This document shows positions 1 to 7,446 of a DNA stretch of 64,000 bases, one piece after another. A model generated the notes under the pieces. That model saw only the letters and a list, made by a program, of their open reading frames with translations, did no database searches and was not told where the DNA came from. A program made the position numbers and the translations under genes. Every line of letters starts with the position of its first letter. Position 1 is the stretch's first letter. The DNA is from Lachnoclostridium sp. UBA1175 (GTDB lineage Bacteria > Bacillota > Clostridia > Lachnospirales > Lachnospiraceae), in contig DBYX01000005.1 of assembly GCA_002311665.1 (NCBI GenBank), positions 10,764 through 74,763 of the forward strand, read 5' to 3'.

Positions 1-3
1 GAA

Positions 4-534
4 ATGGGGCTTTTCGGTACGTACAGATACCATGAACCGTGGGAGCCGGTTGACGAGGAAGTGGCAGCGCAGTGCGGACAGCCGGCGTATTCCCTGTTCA
101 TGGTGAAAAAAGAAATACGCGACGCTAAGGATCAGGCCCTGTACTATGAGGACGCGAAGGTTCTCTCGGTTCGCTACAAGACGGATATCTATGACGCAAA
201 GGATCAGCTTGTCGCGCATTATGAGAGAGTGCCGCTGTCGTGGCATTACCGGTATTACATACAGATGGATGGCGGTACGGCGCTTGAGCTGTACAAGGAC
301 GGCAACGAGTTGACCATAGAGCCGGGCAGCTGGATCGTTCGCATGGATGGGTTCGCCGTCAATTGCACGCTGGTTGATGCGGAGGGCCGGGTGCTCGCAT
401 TTATCGGACAAAAGAAATGGAGTATGAGTGATCGGTACTGTATCGATGTTTATGAGCCGGAGGCGGAGCGATTTATTGTTGCGATCGCGGCGGTGATCCG
501 ATCGATCAACTATCAGGCTGACCTGGTTTACTGA
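4..534 (+). CDS. LURP-one-related (LOR/tubby-like fold) protein, possibly missing its 5' end
   Basis: The 176-residue product resembles the bacterial LURP-one-related family: short beta-strand repeats of the type 'DIYDAKDQLV' (about 61-70) and 'TLVDAEGRVLAFI', ending in the helical stretch 'AERFIVAIAAVIRSI' that closes the barrel in this fold. There is no signal peptide or membrane segment, so it is probably cytosolic. Family members in bacteria have no well-defined reaction; phospholipid-scramblase-like or ligand-binding roles are guesses. The first ATG lies at base 4 and the codon before it (GAA) is also open, so the true start may be outside the window and no ribosome site can be checked. 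It ends 48 bases before the kinase gene, in the same direction, so the two may be co-transcribed. Family call is moderate; function unknown. Confidence 0.55.
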   Translation: MGLFGTYRYHEPWEPVDEEVAAQCGQPAYSLFMVKKEIRDAKDQALYYEDAKVLSVRYKTDIYDAKDQLVAHYERVPLSWHYRYYIQMDGGTALELYKDGNELTIEPGSWIVRMDGFAVNCTLVDAEGRVLAFIGQKKWSMSDRYCIDVYEPEAERFIVAIAAVIRSINYQADLVY

Positions 535-582
535 GCGTGTTTGGCACAGGAGAAGCAGGATTGAGAAGGCAGGGGAAAGCGT

Positions 583-1998
583 ATGAAGGTTAAGGTTTTG
601 CAAAATGTGTTTATCGTGGCGGTGGCGGTGTTCATCATCACCACGCTTGTCACGCTGTTCATCGAATACCGCTATGTCAGCTCGGAGCAGGAGAAGGAGT
701 TCCGCGAGCAGGCGGAGTATCTGAGCAGCCTGATCGAGAAGTCCGGTACGGACGTCCTGAAGGGCGCGGAATCCACGAAGGATATCCGCCTCCGCGTGAC
801 GGTGATCAAGCCCGACGGAAGCGTCGATTACGACAGCCAGGAGGATGCGTCCTCCCTGGAAAATCACGCCGAGCGCGAGGAGGTGAAGGAAGCCTTCGCC
901 AACGGTAACGGCGAGAGCAAGCGTTACTCCGACACGCTGAAGCGGACGACATTTAACTATGCCGTGAAGCTGACCGACGGCCGCGTGCTCCGCGTCTCGC
1001 AGGAGTGTTTTACGCCCGGGCAGCTGGCGGTCCGCCTGATCTACCCGATGACGATCATGCTTGTTCTGGTGCTCATCTTCTCCGCGGTGATCGCAGCGCG
1101 GATCGGACGCAAGGTTACGGAGCCAATCAACGCGATCGATCCTTCCAACCCGGAAGTGCGCGATGCATACCCCGAGCTGCAGCCTCTGGTGAAGCGCATC
1201 CAGGCGCAGAACCGTCAGCTCTTCGAGCAGATGAACGAGCTGAAGGAGGAGCACAAGAAGCAGGATACGATGCGGCGTGAGTTCACGGCCAACGTGTCGC
1301 ATGAGCTGAAGACACCGCTCACCTCCATCTCCGGCTACGCGGAGATCCTCGGCGCGGGCATGGTGGACGAGAAGGATGTCACCCGTTTTGCAAACAAGAT
1401 CCACGACGAGGCGCAGCGCCTGATCACGCTTGTCGGCGATATCATCAAGCTTTCCCAGCTCGACGACAAGGATGAAACCGTCCTTTCGAACGAGCCGGTC
1501 GACCTGTACAAGGTTTCGCAGGAAATGATGTCCGTTCTGTCCGACGCGGCAGCGGCCAAGCATGTGAGCGTGTTCCTCTCGGGCACCCACGAGGTGGTGA
1601 CGGGCTCGCCGCAGATCATCGGCGAGATGGTCTACAACCTTGTTGACAATGCGATCAAATACAACAACGAGAACGGCCGCGTGCAGATCACCGTGGAGGA
1701 GGATGGCACCGACGCAATCCTGATCGTGCACGACAACGGCATCGGCATACCGCGCGCGGAGCTGCCGCGCGTGTTCGAGCGGTTCTACCGCGTGGACAAG
1801 AGCCATTCGAAGGAGATCGGCGGCACGGGCCTCGGACTCTCCATCGTAAAGCACGGCGCCGCATTCCACGGCGCGACCGTGCAGCTTGACAGCGAGCTCG
1901 GAATGGGCACGAAGATCACGATCCGCTTCCCGAAGAAAGCGGACGCAGAGGAAGCGATGCCCGACGAAAAACCTGCAGAGGAAGTTGCGGAGAAATAA
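583..1998 (+). CDS. PhoR-like sensor histidine kinase
   Basis: A 471-residue membrane kinase. A first membrane helix (about 7-27) is followed by an extracytoplasmic sensor segment (about 28-150), a second helix (about 155-172), a linker that is coiled-coil-like ('NRQLFEQMNELKEEHKKQ'), the H-box 'VSHELKTPLT' with the phospho-accepting His, and a complete ATPase domain with N-box 'LVDNAIKYN', G1 'VHDNGIGIP' and G2 'GGTGLGLSI'. The domain order and H-box match the PhoR/WalK class. It stops 18 bases before a response-regulator gene, so it is that regulator's likely partner, although a second kinase (4505-5386) also competes for it. The C-terminus is Glu-rich and probably disordered. A PhoB gene is not directly upstream, so assignment to phosphate control is only an inference, helped by the Pho-box-like repeats at 15472-15500. 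Confidence 0.85.
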   Translation: MKVKVLQNVFIVAVAVFIITTLVTLFIEYRYVSSEQEKEFREQAEYLSSLIEKSGTDVLKGAESTKDIRLRVTVIKPDGSVDYDSQEDASSLENHAEREEVKEAFANGNGESKRYSDTLKRTTFNYAVKLTDGRVLRVSQECFTPGQLAVRLIYPMTIMLVLVLIFSAVIAARIGRKVTEPINAIDPSNPEVRDAYPELQPLVKRIQAQNRQLFEQMNELKEEHKKQDTMRREFTANVSHELKTPLTSISGYAEILGAGMVDEKDVTRFANKIHDEAQRLITLVGDIIKLSQLDDKDETVLSNEPVDLYKVSQEMMSVLSDAAAAKHVSVFLSGTHEVVTGSPQIIGEMVYNLVDNAIKYNNENGRVQITVEEDGTDAILIVHDNGIGIPRAELPRVFERFYRVDKSHSKEIGGTGLGLSIVKHGAAFHGATVQLDSELGMGTKITIRFPKKADAEEAMPDEKPAEEVAEK

Positions 1999-2016
1999 TC
2001 CCGCAGCAAGGAAACC

Positions 2017-2679
2017 ATGGCAACCATTTTTATCATCGACGATGATGCAGCGATCAACGAAATGCTCCGTACGGCTCTGACCAAGCGGGGCTTTTCCGTT
2101 GTACAGGCATTTTCCGGGACGGAGGCGCTTCTGGCGCTGTCCAAGGCGCAGCCCGACCTGGTGCTCCTCGACCTGGGGCTTCCGGGCCTGAGCGGCGAGG
2201 ACGTCCTGCCGAAGCTCGGAACCGTGCCGGTGATCGTCCTGAGCGCACGCGCGTCCGCGGAGGACAAGGTGTCGCTCCTTCTCGGCGGCGCGGTGGATTA
2301 TGTGACGAAGCCGTTCGACCTGCACGAGCTTCTGGCGCGCATCACGGTGCAGCTGCGCGGGCGGGGCAGCACTGCCGACACGGAGATCTACAGCTTCGGT
2401 GACATCGCACTGCATGTCGACACGCGCACGATTGTTGCGAACGGCGCAAGCGCACAGCTGACGAGAACCGAGGCTGCTATTTTACGACTTCTTATGCAGC
2501 GCCCCGGCCAGGTGGTCGCGAAGCTCACGATCCTCGACTGCATCAGCCACGACACGCCGGACTGCACGGAGGACTCGCTCAAGATCCACATTCACAATCT
2601 TCGTCGGAAAATGCAGTCCGTCTCCGCGGAGGAGGTCATCGAGGCCGTGTGGGGGATCGGCTACGTTTTGAAAAAATAA
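2017..2679 (+). CDS. OmpR/PhoB-family response regulator
   Basis: A 220-residue two-domain regulator. The receiver domain (1-115) has the acidic pair 'IDDD' near residue 8, the phosphorylation site Asp52 in 'LLDLGLPG', the conserved Ser/Thr region 'VIVLSARAS' and Lys in 'VTKPFD'. The winged-helix DNA-binding domain (about 128-220) has the typical 'LTRTEAAILRLLM' and C-terminal 'VWGIGYVLKK' hairpin. It sits between two histidine kinases: one 18 bases upstream, the other after the ABC exporter. The order regulator-ATPase-permease-kinase is common for bacitracin/lantibiotic-type detoxification modules of Firmicutes. Three TTAACC direct repeats start six bases after its stop codon (2685-2725) and are the obvious candidate operator. 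The start codon ATG at 2017 has only a weak Shine-Dalgarno (AAGGAAA). Confidence 0.88.
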   Translation: MATIFIIDDDAAINEMLRTALTKRGFSVVQAFSGTEALLALSKAQPDLVLLDLGLPGLSGEDVLPKLGTVPVIVLSARASAEDKVSLLLGGAVDYVTKPFDLHELLARITVQLRGRGSTADTEIYSFGDIALHVDTRTIVANGASAQLTRTEAAILRLLMQRPGQVVAKLTILDCISHDTPDCTEDSLKIHIHNLRRKMQSVSAEEVIEAVWGIGYVLKK

Positions 2680-2684
2680 AAATC

Positions 2685-2740
2685 TTAACCGGAAGATATC
2701 GCTCGCGTTAACCGTTTCCTTAACCATTTTGCGATATGCT
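2685..2740 (+). promoter_or_regulatory. Three TTAACC direct repeats plus -10 element before the ABC exporter
   Basis: TTAACC occurs exactly at 2685-2690, 2708-2713 and 2720-2725, with starts 23 and 12 bases apart, that is about two turns and one turn of the helix. A -10-like TATGCT follows at 2735-2740 and no good -35 is present. Phased direct repeats in place of a -35 are the usual layout for activation by OmpR-family regulators, and such a regulator is encoded immediately upstream. The next gene starts at 2794 with AGGAGG at 2781-2786. Confidence 0.6.
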
Positions 2741-2793
2741 CCTCTCAGAGCAAAGGCCGGAAGGCGTTGCGAAAACCAAAAGGAGGACTGGGA

Positions 2794-3708
2794 ATGGACT
2801 ATGTACTGACTACCGAAGGCCTGCGAAAGACTTACAGGAATTTCAATGCCCTTAACGGTCTGTCGATGCACGTGCCGAAGGGGGCAATCTACGGTTTCGT
2901 CGGTCGGAACGGCGCGGGCAAGACAACACTGATCCGCCTCGCGTGCGGGTTGCAGTTCCCCACGGACGGGGAACTTGCACTGTACGGGGCAAGCTATAGG
3001 GACGGAGCGATCCACGAGGCGCGCAAGCGCATCGGCGCGGTTGTGGAGACGCCGTCGATCTTTCCGGCGATGACGGCGGAGGACAATCTCAGGCACCAGT
3101 ACCGGGTGCTCGGACTGCCGAATTACGACGGTATCAAGGAGCTGCTCGAGCTGGTCGGCCTGGCGGACACCGGGCGCAAGAAGGCGGAGCAGTTTTCGCT
3201 CGGTATGCGGCAGCGGCTCGGCATCGCGATCGCGCTGTGCGGCCACCCCGATTTTATGATCCTCGACGAGCCGATCAACGGCCTCGACCCGCAGGGAATC
3301 GTCGATGTGCGCGAGCTGATCCTCAAGCTCAACCGTGAGCGAGGGATCACCATCCTGATCTCCAGCCACATCCTGGATGAACTGTCCCGGATCGCCACCC
3401 ACTACGGGTTCATCGACAGCGGGCGTATCGTGCGGGAAATGAGTGCGGACGAGCTTCAGGGCGCCTGCCGCAAATGCGTGAGCGTCCGCGTGACGGACGT
3501 ACAGGCGCTGGTGCGCGAGCTGGAGCGCCGCGGCACGGACTACTCGGTCACGGGCGCGGACAGCGTGGACATCTACGCGCAGCCGAACATCACGGAACTG
3601 GCGCTGGCACTTTGGAAGGACAAGTGCGAGATCCTGACCTGCAAGGAGCAGGACGAGAATCTGGAAGGCTTCTTCCTCTCGTTGGTGGGAGGTGAGAGCC
3701 ATGCGTAA
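2794..3708 (+). CDS. ABC transporter ATP-binding protein, antimicrobial-peptide exporter type
   Basis: A single ABC ATPase of 304 residues. Walker A 'GRNGAGKTT', a Q-loop region near 'VVETPSIFPAMTAEDN', signature 'FSLGMRQR' and Walker B 'FMILDEP' are all present. The C-terminal ~75 residues are the accessory tail seen in BcrA/lantibiotic-immunity ATPases. An upstream in-frame TTG at 2767 exists, but AGGAGG at 2781-2786 sits seven bases before ATG 2794, which decides the start. The gene overlaps the permease gene by eight bases, showing translational coupling. Together they would form a two-protein exporter that removes a membrane-active peptide or lipid-linked compound, controlled by the flanking two-component proteins. 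The substrate cannot be read from sequence. Confidence 0.88.
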   Translation: MDYVLTTEGLRKTYRNFNALNGLSMHVPKGAIYGFVGRNGAGKTTLIRLACGLQFPTDGELALYGASYRDGAIHEARKRIGAVVETPSIFPAMTAEDNLRHQYRVLGLPNYDGIKELLELVGLADTGRKKAEQFSLGMRQRLGIAIALCGHPDFMILDEPINGLDPQGIVDVRELILKLNRERGITILISSHILDELSRIATHYGFIDSGRIVREMSADELQGACRKCVSVRVTDVQALVRELERRGTDYSVTGADSVDIYAQPNITELALALWKDKCEILTCKEQDENLEGFFLSLVGGESHA

Positions 3709-4438
3709 TCTTCTGAGAACCGATTTTTTGAGACTGCTCAAGAGCAGGTCGTTTTACGTAGCGCTGGTCGGCGCGACGGCGATCGTTTATGCGTGCATAT
3801 TCTTCGGCTCCTCGGGCTCGCCCGAGGCCAAGGGCGTCTCAATCTGTAACGTGATCTGTTCCATGTCAGTGCTGATGACCCCGCTTTTCGTCAGCGGCGC
3901 TTATATGCTTTTTGTTTCCGCGGAGTTTTCCGGCGGTGCGATCCGCAACAAGATGATCGTCGGCCATCGGCGGGCAAACGTGTATCTCTCGTGGAACCTG
4001 ATCGGGCTGGCGTTCGGAATGATCGTCACGACAGCGTCGATCGGCACCGCCGCAATCTTCATCGCGCTGTTCGGCGATACGAGCGGTCTTATCGCGGACC
4101 ATGTGATCGCCGCCACGGTGATCGTCATCTGTATGCTCATCTCAAAACTGTGCATGAGCATCCTGATCTCCGTGATCATCCCCGGTGCAAAGGGAATGCT
4201 GTTCAACTATCTGTTCACCTATGCGCTGCTGATGTTCTTCGTGATCATGTACGATTTCGCGCCGGACAGCAAGATCGTCGATGTGCTTTCGCGCTGCTTC
4301 CCCGAGGGGCAGGTCACGAGCCTGAATGTAACCTTTATGCCCGACCGGCCGTGGCTGACGGTGCTGTGCGCGCTTGCATTTTCCGCGCTGTGCGCAGTCC
4401 TCGGCGTGTATGTGTTTAAGAGAAAAGATCTTTCGTAA
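3701..4438 (+). CDS. ABC transporter permease, ABC-2 / lantibiotic-immunity type
   Basis: A 245-residue integral membrane protein with about six hydrophobic segments: one near residues 18-38, others around 55-75, 100-125, 140-160, 175-195 and 220-240. The N-terminus 'LLRTDFLRLLKSRSFYV' is typical of ABC-2 permeases whose first helix follows a short cytosolic amphipathic stretch. ATG 3701 is preferred over the in-frame GTG at 3692 because GGGAGGT lies about nine bases before it. The start overlaps the ATPase stop, so both are made together. It is the membrane half of the exporter encoded with the ATPase at 2794. No large extracellular loop of BceB type is seen, so a BcrB/LanFEG-type pump is the better comparison. 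Confidence 0.82.
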   Translation: MRNLLRTDFLRLLKSRSFYVALVGATAIVYACIFFGSSGSPEAKGVSICNVICSMSVLMTPLFVSGAYMLFVSAEFSGGAIRNKMIVGHRRANVYLSWNLIGLAFGMIVTTASIGTAAIFIALFGDTSGLIADHVIAATVIVICMLISKLCMSILISVIIPGAKGMLFNYLFTYALLMFFVIMYDFAPDSKIVDVLSRCFPEGQVTSLNVTFMPDRPWLTVLCALAFSALCAVLGVYVFKRKDLS

Positions 4439-4504
4439 GAATAGCGGAATCGAACACGGGGAGGCGCTGCGTCGTGCGGCGTCTCCCTCTTCGGAGGTTT
4501 ATGT

Positions 4505-5386
4505 ATGTGGGTTGCCGTGTCGATCGTCCTCGCCGTCCTGTGTGCGGCGCTGGCGCTGAAAATTCTATTGATGAAGCGGGCGACGCGGCAGATCGCGGAG
4601 GAGTTCACTGCGCGCATGCACGATGAGTCCGACGCTTCAATCGGTTCGCCGGACCGCGATGCGGACCTGCGCCGGCTCGTGGACGTGCTCAACCGGGAAC
4701 TTCACGCGATGCGCGCCACGGAGCGGGCCTGCGGCAAGAGCGTGACGGACCTAAACCGCGCGGTGGCCAACCTCTCGCACGACCTTCGCACGCCGCTCAC
4801 GGCGATCGGCGGGTATCTGACGCTCCTTTCGGAGACCGACGATCCGGCCGAGCGCGAGCAGTATCTGAAGGTGCTCGGCGAGCGCACCGAGGTTATGCGG
4901 CGGCTCGCGGAGGAGCTTCTGCAGTACTCGGTCATCGTCTCGAAGGACCGCGAGGAGGAGACGGAGGAACTCTCGCTCAACACGGTGCTTGCGGAGAGTC
5001 TCGCGGGCGCATATCCGATGCTTTCGGAGCGCGGGATCACGCCGGAGATCTCCCTTCCCGCGGAGCACGTGATGCGGCGCGCCAACCGTACGGAGATCTC
5101 GCGGATGTTCGCAAACCTCATCACGAACGCCGTTCGCTACAGCGACGGTGATCTGTCGGTCGCGCTTGCGGCCAACGGCGACGTGACGTTCGAAAATGCG
5201 GCCTCCGGCCTCGACCCCGTTCTGGCCGGCCAGCTGTTCGATCGCTTCTTCACTGTCGAGACAGGCACGCGCGGCGTGGGCCTCGGGCTCTCCATCGTGC
5301 GCACCCTCGCGGAGCGCATGGGCGGCAGTGCCGAGGCGAAGTATGTGGACGGGCGGCTCGCGGTGACGGTGCATCTGCCGGAGTGA
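4505..5386 (+). CDS. Sensor histidine kinase with minimal sensor
   Basis: A 293-residue kinase with a single N-terminal membrane helix (about 3-21) and no extracytoplasmic domain. H-box 'LSHDLRTPLTAIGGYL', N-box 'NLITNAVRYS' and G2 'GVGLGLSIV' are intact; the G1 box is degenerate ('FENAASGL'), which is common in this small-kinase group. It follows the exporter permease by 66 bases with its own GGAGG (4492-4496). Kinases of this type usually sense through the transporter and not through their own domain. It probably signals to the regulator at 2017, giving a regulator with two possible kinases. Transcription probably stops or restarts in the inverted repeat beginning ten bases after the stop codon. 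Confidence 0.82.
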   Translation: MWVAVSIVLAVLCAALALKILLMKRATRQIAEEFTARMHDESDASIGSPDRDADLRRLVDVLNRELHAMRATERACGKSVTDLNRAVANLSHDLRTPLTAIGGYLTLLSETDDPAEREQYLKVLGERTEVMRRLAEELLQYSVIVSKDREEETEELSLNTVLAESLAGAYPMLSERGITPEISLPAEHVMRRANRTEISRMFANLITNAVRYSDGDLSVALAANGDVTFENAASGLDPVLAGQLFDRFFTVETGTRGVGLGLSIVRTLAERMGGSAEAKYVDGRLAVTVHLPE

Positions 5387-5395
5387 GGAGCCGAG

Positions 5396-5430
5396 ATTTT
5401 CCGAAATAATGCTTGCATAATTCGGAAAAT
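5396..5430. repeat. Inverted pair of the ATTTTCCG element around the thiamine-operon promoter
   Basis: Ten-base arms (ATTTTCCGAA and its complement) enclose 15 bases that themselves contain ATGC-TT-GCAT, so the whole 35-base segment can fold as a long hairpin. It begins ten bases after the kinase stop and contains the -35 element of the thiamine leader promoter. It may end the upstream transcript, although no T-run follows. Confidence 0.7.
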
Positions 5431-5441
5431 GAGAGTATAAA
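5413..5441 (+). promoter_or_regulatory. Promoter of the thiamine operon
   Basis: TTGCAT (5413-5418) and TATAAA (5436-5441) are separated by 17 bases, and the TPP aptamer begins about 14 bases after the -10, as expected for a leader transcript that opens with the riboswitch. Confidence 0.65.
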
Positions 5442-5454
5442 GGGTATGCAAAAC

Positions 5455-5548
5455 AGTGACAGGGGAGTCTGTGCGGACAGGCTGAGAGGAAGTTAGTGTA
5501 CTTCGACCCTTCAACCTGATGCGGATCATGCCGCCGTAGGTAGTCGTT
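5455..5548 (+). ncRNA. TPP (THI-box) riboswitch aptamer
   Basis: The conserved THI-box landmarks occur in order: GGGGAGTC near 5462, GGCTGAGAG near 5480, GACCCTT near 5505, AACCTGAT at 5513-5520, GGATCATGCC near 5523 and CGTAGG near 5535. Ends GTGAC (5456-5460) and GTCGT (5543-5547) can pair as P1. A Rho-independent terminator follows directly, so thiamine pyrophosphate should stop transcription. Every gene downstream to 10211 is a thiamine salvage gene, which confirms the ligand class. Confidence 0.95.
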
Positions 5549-5561
5549 ATACGAAGTGTAC

Positions 5562-5596
5562 CGGGAGGCATCAACAGGTGTCTCCCGTTTTGTTTT
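5562..5596 (+). terminator. Riboswitch-controlled intrinsic terminator
   Basis: A nine-base-pair stem, CGGGAGGCA (5562-5570) with TGTCTCCCG (5579-5587, one G-T pair), has an eight-base loop and is followed by TTTTGTTTT. It lies 13 bases after the TPP aptamer. Confidence 0.85.
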
Positions 5597-5991
5597 GCGC
5601 GCTAAGCGAGAGTCGTTCTGCCGCAGGAGGCGGCGGGGTCGTACGATGAAATCTCGGGAACAAAGTTTCCGGAGATTTCGGAGGACGAGACCGGTAGCGG
5701 CCGTAGGCCGCGACAGAACGACCGAGCGCACGTACACCGAGCGAACGAAAGTTCGCGAGGTTGTTTTCTTTACAATTCCTCTGAGGTAAGGGGAATCGGT
5801 CCGCTTCGGCGGCGGACGGAGGGGGAGCGCCCTGCGTCTTGTATCAGTAGCGATGGGAAGCCGTGTTCCGGCGTGAGAGGATGCCAGTAAGCATCGACCG
5901 AACTTCCGGCGGAGGCCCGAGGCGGGCTTTCGTTTTATTACGGAGGCGTCGCTGCGAAAGCCGTCTCCGATATCTCAAAGGAGTGAGCTGT
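5597..5991 (+). promoter_or_regulatory. Long structured leader between the TPP terminator and thiW
   Basis: About 395 bases with no convincing gene. It has several stems: GTCCGC/GCGGAC near 5799-5818; a three-way junction closed by GGAAG (5856-5860) with CTTCC (5903-5907), with arms GCCG/CGGC (5860-5872) and GATGC-CAGTAA-GCATC (5880-5895); a terminator-like hairpin at 5913-5939; and a final stem at about 5941-5970, just before the thiW ribosome site AAAGGAG (5977-5983). I could not match it to a known riboswitch. It may be a second control point or processed leader. Confidence 0.5.
5913..5939 (+). terminator. Second terminator-like hairpin in the thiamine leader
   Basis: GCCCG (5915-5919), three-base loop, CGGGC (5923-5927), then TTTCGTTTTATT. 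The stem is short and the T-run is interrupted, so strength is uncertain. It lies 52 bases before thiW. Confidence 0.55.
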
Positions 5992-6567
5992 ATGAAAAAC
6001 AAAAGTCTGTTCAAATTGGTCCTGGCGGGAATGTTCTGCGCCGTGGCCGTAGTGGGAAGTATGTTCTCATTCCCGGTGTTCGGGAGCAAGTGTGCGCCGG
6101 TGCAGCATCTGGTCAACGTGCTCTGCGGCGTGCTGCTCGGGCCGGTGTACGGCGTCGGGACCGCGTTCGTCGCGTCGCTGATCCGCAACCTGACCGGGCT
6201 GGGAACACTGCTCGCGTTCCCGGGAAGCATGATCGGTGCGCTTCTGTGCGGGCTTGCGTATAAGAAGTCGAAAAATGTGCCCCTGACGGTTGCGGGTGAG
6301 GTGATCGGAACGGGCGTGCTCGGCGGACTGTGCGCGTATCCGATCGCGGTGCTGTTCATGGGAACCGACGCGTCGAAGGTCGCATTTTACGTATATATCG
6401 TACCGTTTTTGATCTCCACGGCTGTGGGAGCCGCGGTCGCGGGCGTCGTGGTTATGAGCCTGAAGAAGGCCGGGATGCTCCGCATAATGCAGGATACGGT
6501 GGAAGGTGACCGGCAGAGTGAGCCGGACAGCAGGAAGGAGAAGAGTCATGCCGGGGAAAATGCTTGA
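5992..6567 (+). CDS. thiW: ThiW, thiazole-precursor uptake protein (ECF S-component-like)
   Basis: A 191-residue membrane protein with five to six hydrophobic helices. 'LVLAGMFCAVAVVG' and 'VLCGVLLGPVYGVGTAFVASLIRN' match ThiW, the predicted energy-coupling-factor substrate component for hydroxyethylthiazole. ATG 5992 is chosen because AAAGGAG lies eight bases upstream; the longer open frame from 5863 runs through leader RNA. It is the first gene after the TPP riboswitch and overlaps thiM by 20 bases, so thiazole taken up is handed to the thiazole kinase. The Ser/Lys/Glu-rich last 25 residues are hydrophilic. The energising ECF A/T components are not in the window. Confidence 0.88.
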   Translation: MKNKSLFKLVLAGMFCAVAVVGSMFSFPVFGSKCAPVQHLVNVLCGVLLGPVYGVGTAFVASLIRNLTGLGTLLAFPGSMIGALLCGLAYKKSKNVPLTVAGEVIGTGVLGGLCAYPIAVLFMGTDASKVAFYVYIVPFLISTAVGAAVAGVVVMSLKKAGMLRIMQDTVEGDRQSEPDSRKEKSHAGENA

Positions 6568-7369
6568 GAATGTCAGGGCAACAAGGCCCCTGGTTCATAA
6601 TATTACAAACTATGTGACGGTCAACGACTGCGCGAACATTCTGCTCGCGTGCGGCGGCTCGCCGATCATGGCGGACGACGCGAACGAGGTGGAGGAGATT
6701 ACGGCGGTCTGCGGCGGTCTGAACATCAACATCGGCACGCTGAATTCGCGCACGATCGAGGCGATGTTGATCGCAGGCAGGAAGGCCAATGAGCTCGGGC
6801 ATCCGGTCGTGCTGGATCCGGTCGGCGCAGGGGCATCGAAGCTCCGCACCGAGACCGCGCTCCGGATCGTTCGGGAGGTTAAACTCGCGGTCATCCGCGG
6901 AAACATTTCCGAGATCAAGACGCTCGCCGCGGGCAGCGGGACCACGAAGGGTGTCGACGCCGACACGGCCGATGCCGTGACGGAGGAGACGCTCGAGCGG
7001 GCGGTCGCGTTCGCCAAGGCGACGGCGAAATCACTCGGGACGGTCATAGCGATCACCGGGGCGATCGACATCGTGACGGACGGCGAGAAGGCGTACTGCA
7101 TCCGGAACGGACACCCGATGATGTCGACGATCACCGGCACGGGCTGCCAGCTCTCGGCGCTGACGGCGGCGTATGTCACGGCCAACCCGGAGCATCCGCT
7201 CGAGGCAGCGGCAGCGGCGGTGTGCTCGATGGGCCTCGCCGGAGAGATCGCTTTCCGGAGGCTGACCGAGGAGGACGGGAACTCGACCTACCGGAACTAC
7301 ATCATCGATGCGATTTTCCGCATGACGCCCGAGCAGCTTGAGGCCGGCGCAAAGTACGAGATCCGCTGA
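6548..7369 (+). CDS. thiM: Hydroxyethylthiazole kinase ThiM
   Basis: A 273-residue member of the ribokinase-like fold that phosphorylates 4-methyl-5-(2-hydroxyethyl)thiazole. Landmarks are 'PLVHNITNYVTVNDCAN' at the N-terminus, 'VLDPVGAGAS' in the middle, 'GNISEI' and the anion-hole/catalytic segment 'STITGTGCQLSA'. Length is that of the family. ATG 6548 has GGAAGGAG about eight bases upstream and lies inside the end of thiW, so the two are translationally coupled. It supplies thiazole phosphate for ThiE. No thiG, thiS or thiH is present, which fits salvage and not synthesis. Confidence 0.95.
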   Translation: MPGKMLENVRATRPLVHNITNYVTVNDCANILLACGGSPIMADDANEVEEITAVCGGLNINIGTLNSRTIEAMLIAGRKANELGHPVVLDPVGAGASKLRTETALRIVREVKLAVIRGNISEIKTLAAGSGTTKGVDADTADAVTEETLERAVAFAKATAKSLGTVIAITGAIDIVTDGEKAYCIRNGHPMMSTITGTGCQLSALTAAYVTANPEHPLEAAAAAVCSMGLAGEIAFRRLTEEDGNSTYRNYIIDAIFRMTPEQLEAGAKYEIR

Positions 7370-7446
7370 GCGGGAGGCGGATCCGCGAGGATCCGATGAG
7401 CCCGAGGCAAAGCGAAGAGGGCTTCGGACAGTGAAAGGACAGACCC

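Noticed and set aside
5544..5560. TATACGAAGT resembling one arm of a loxP site
   Set aside because: Only one partial arm; no spacer and second arm. It is part of the TPP leader.
5790..5907. Cobalamin-riboswitch-like words (GGGGAATCGG, GATGGGAAGCC)
   Set aside because: The conserved B12-box and junction order are not present, and the neighbouring stems fold in a different way.
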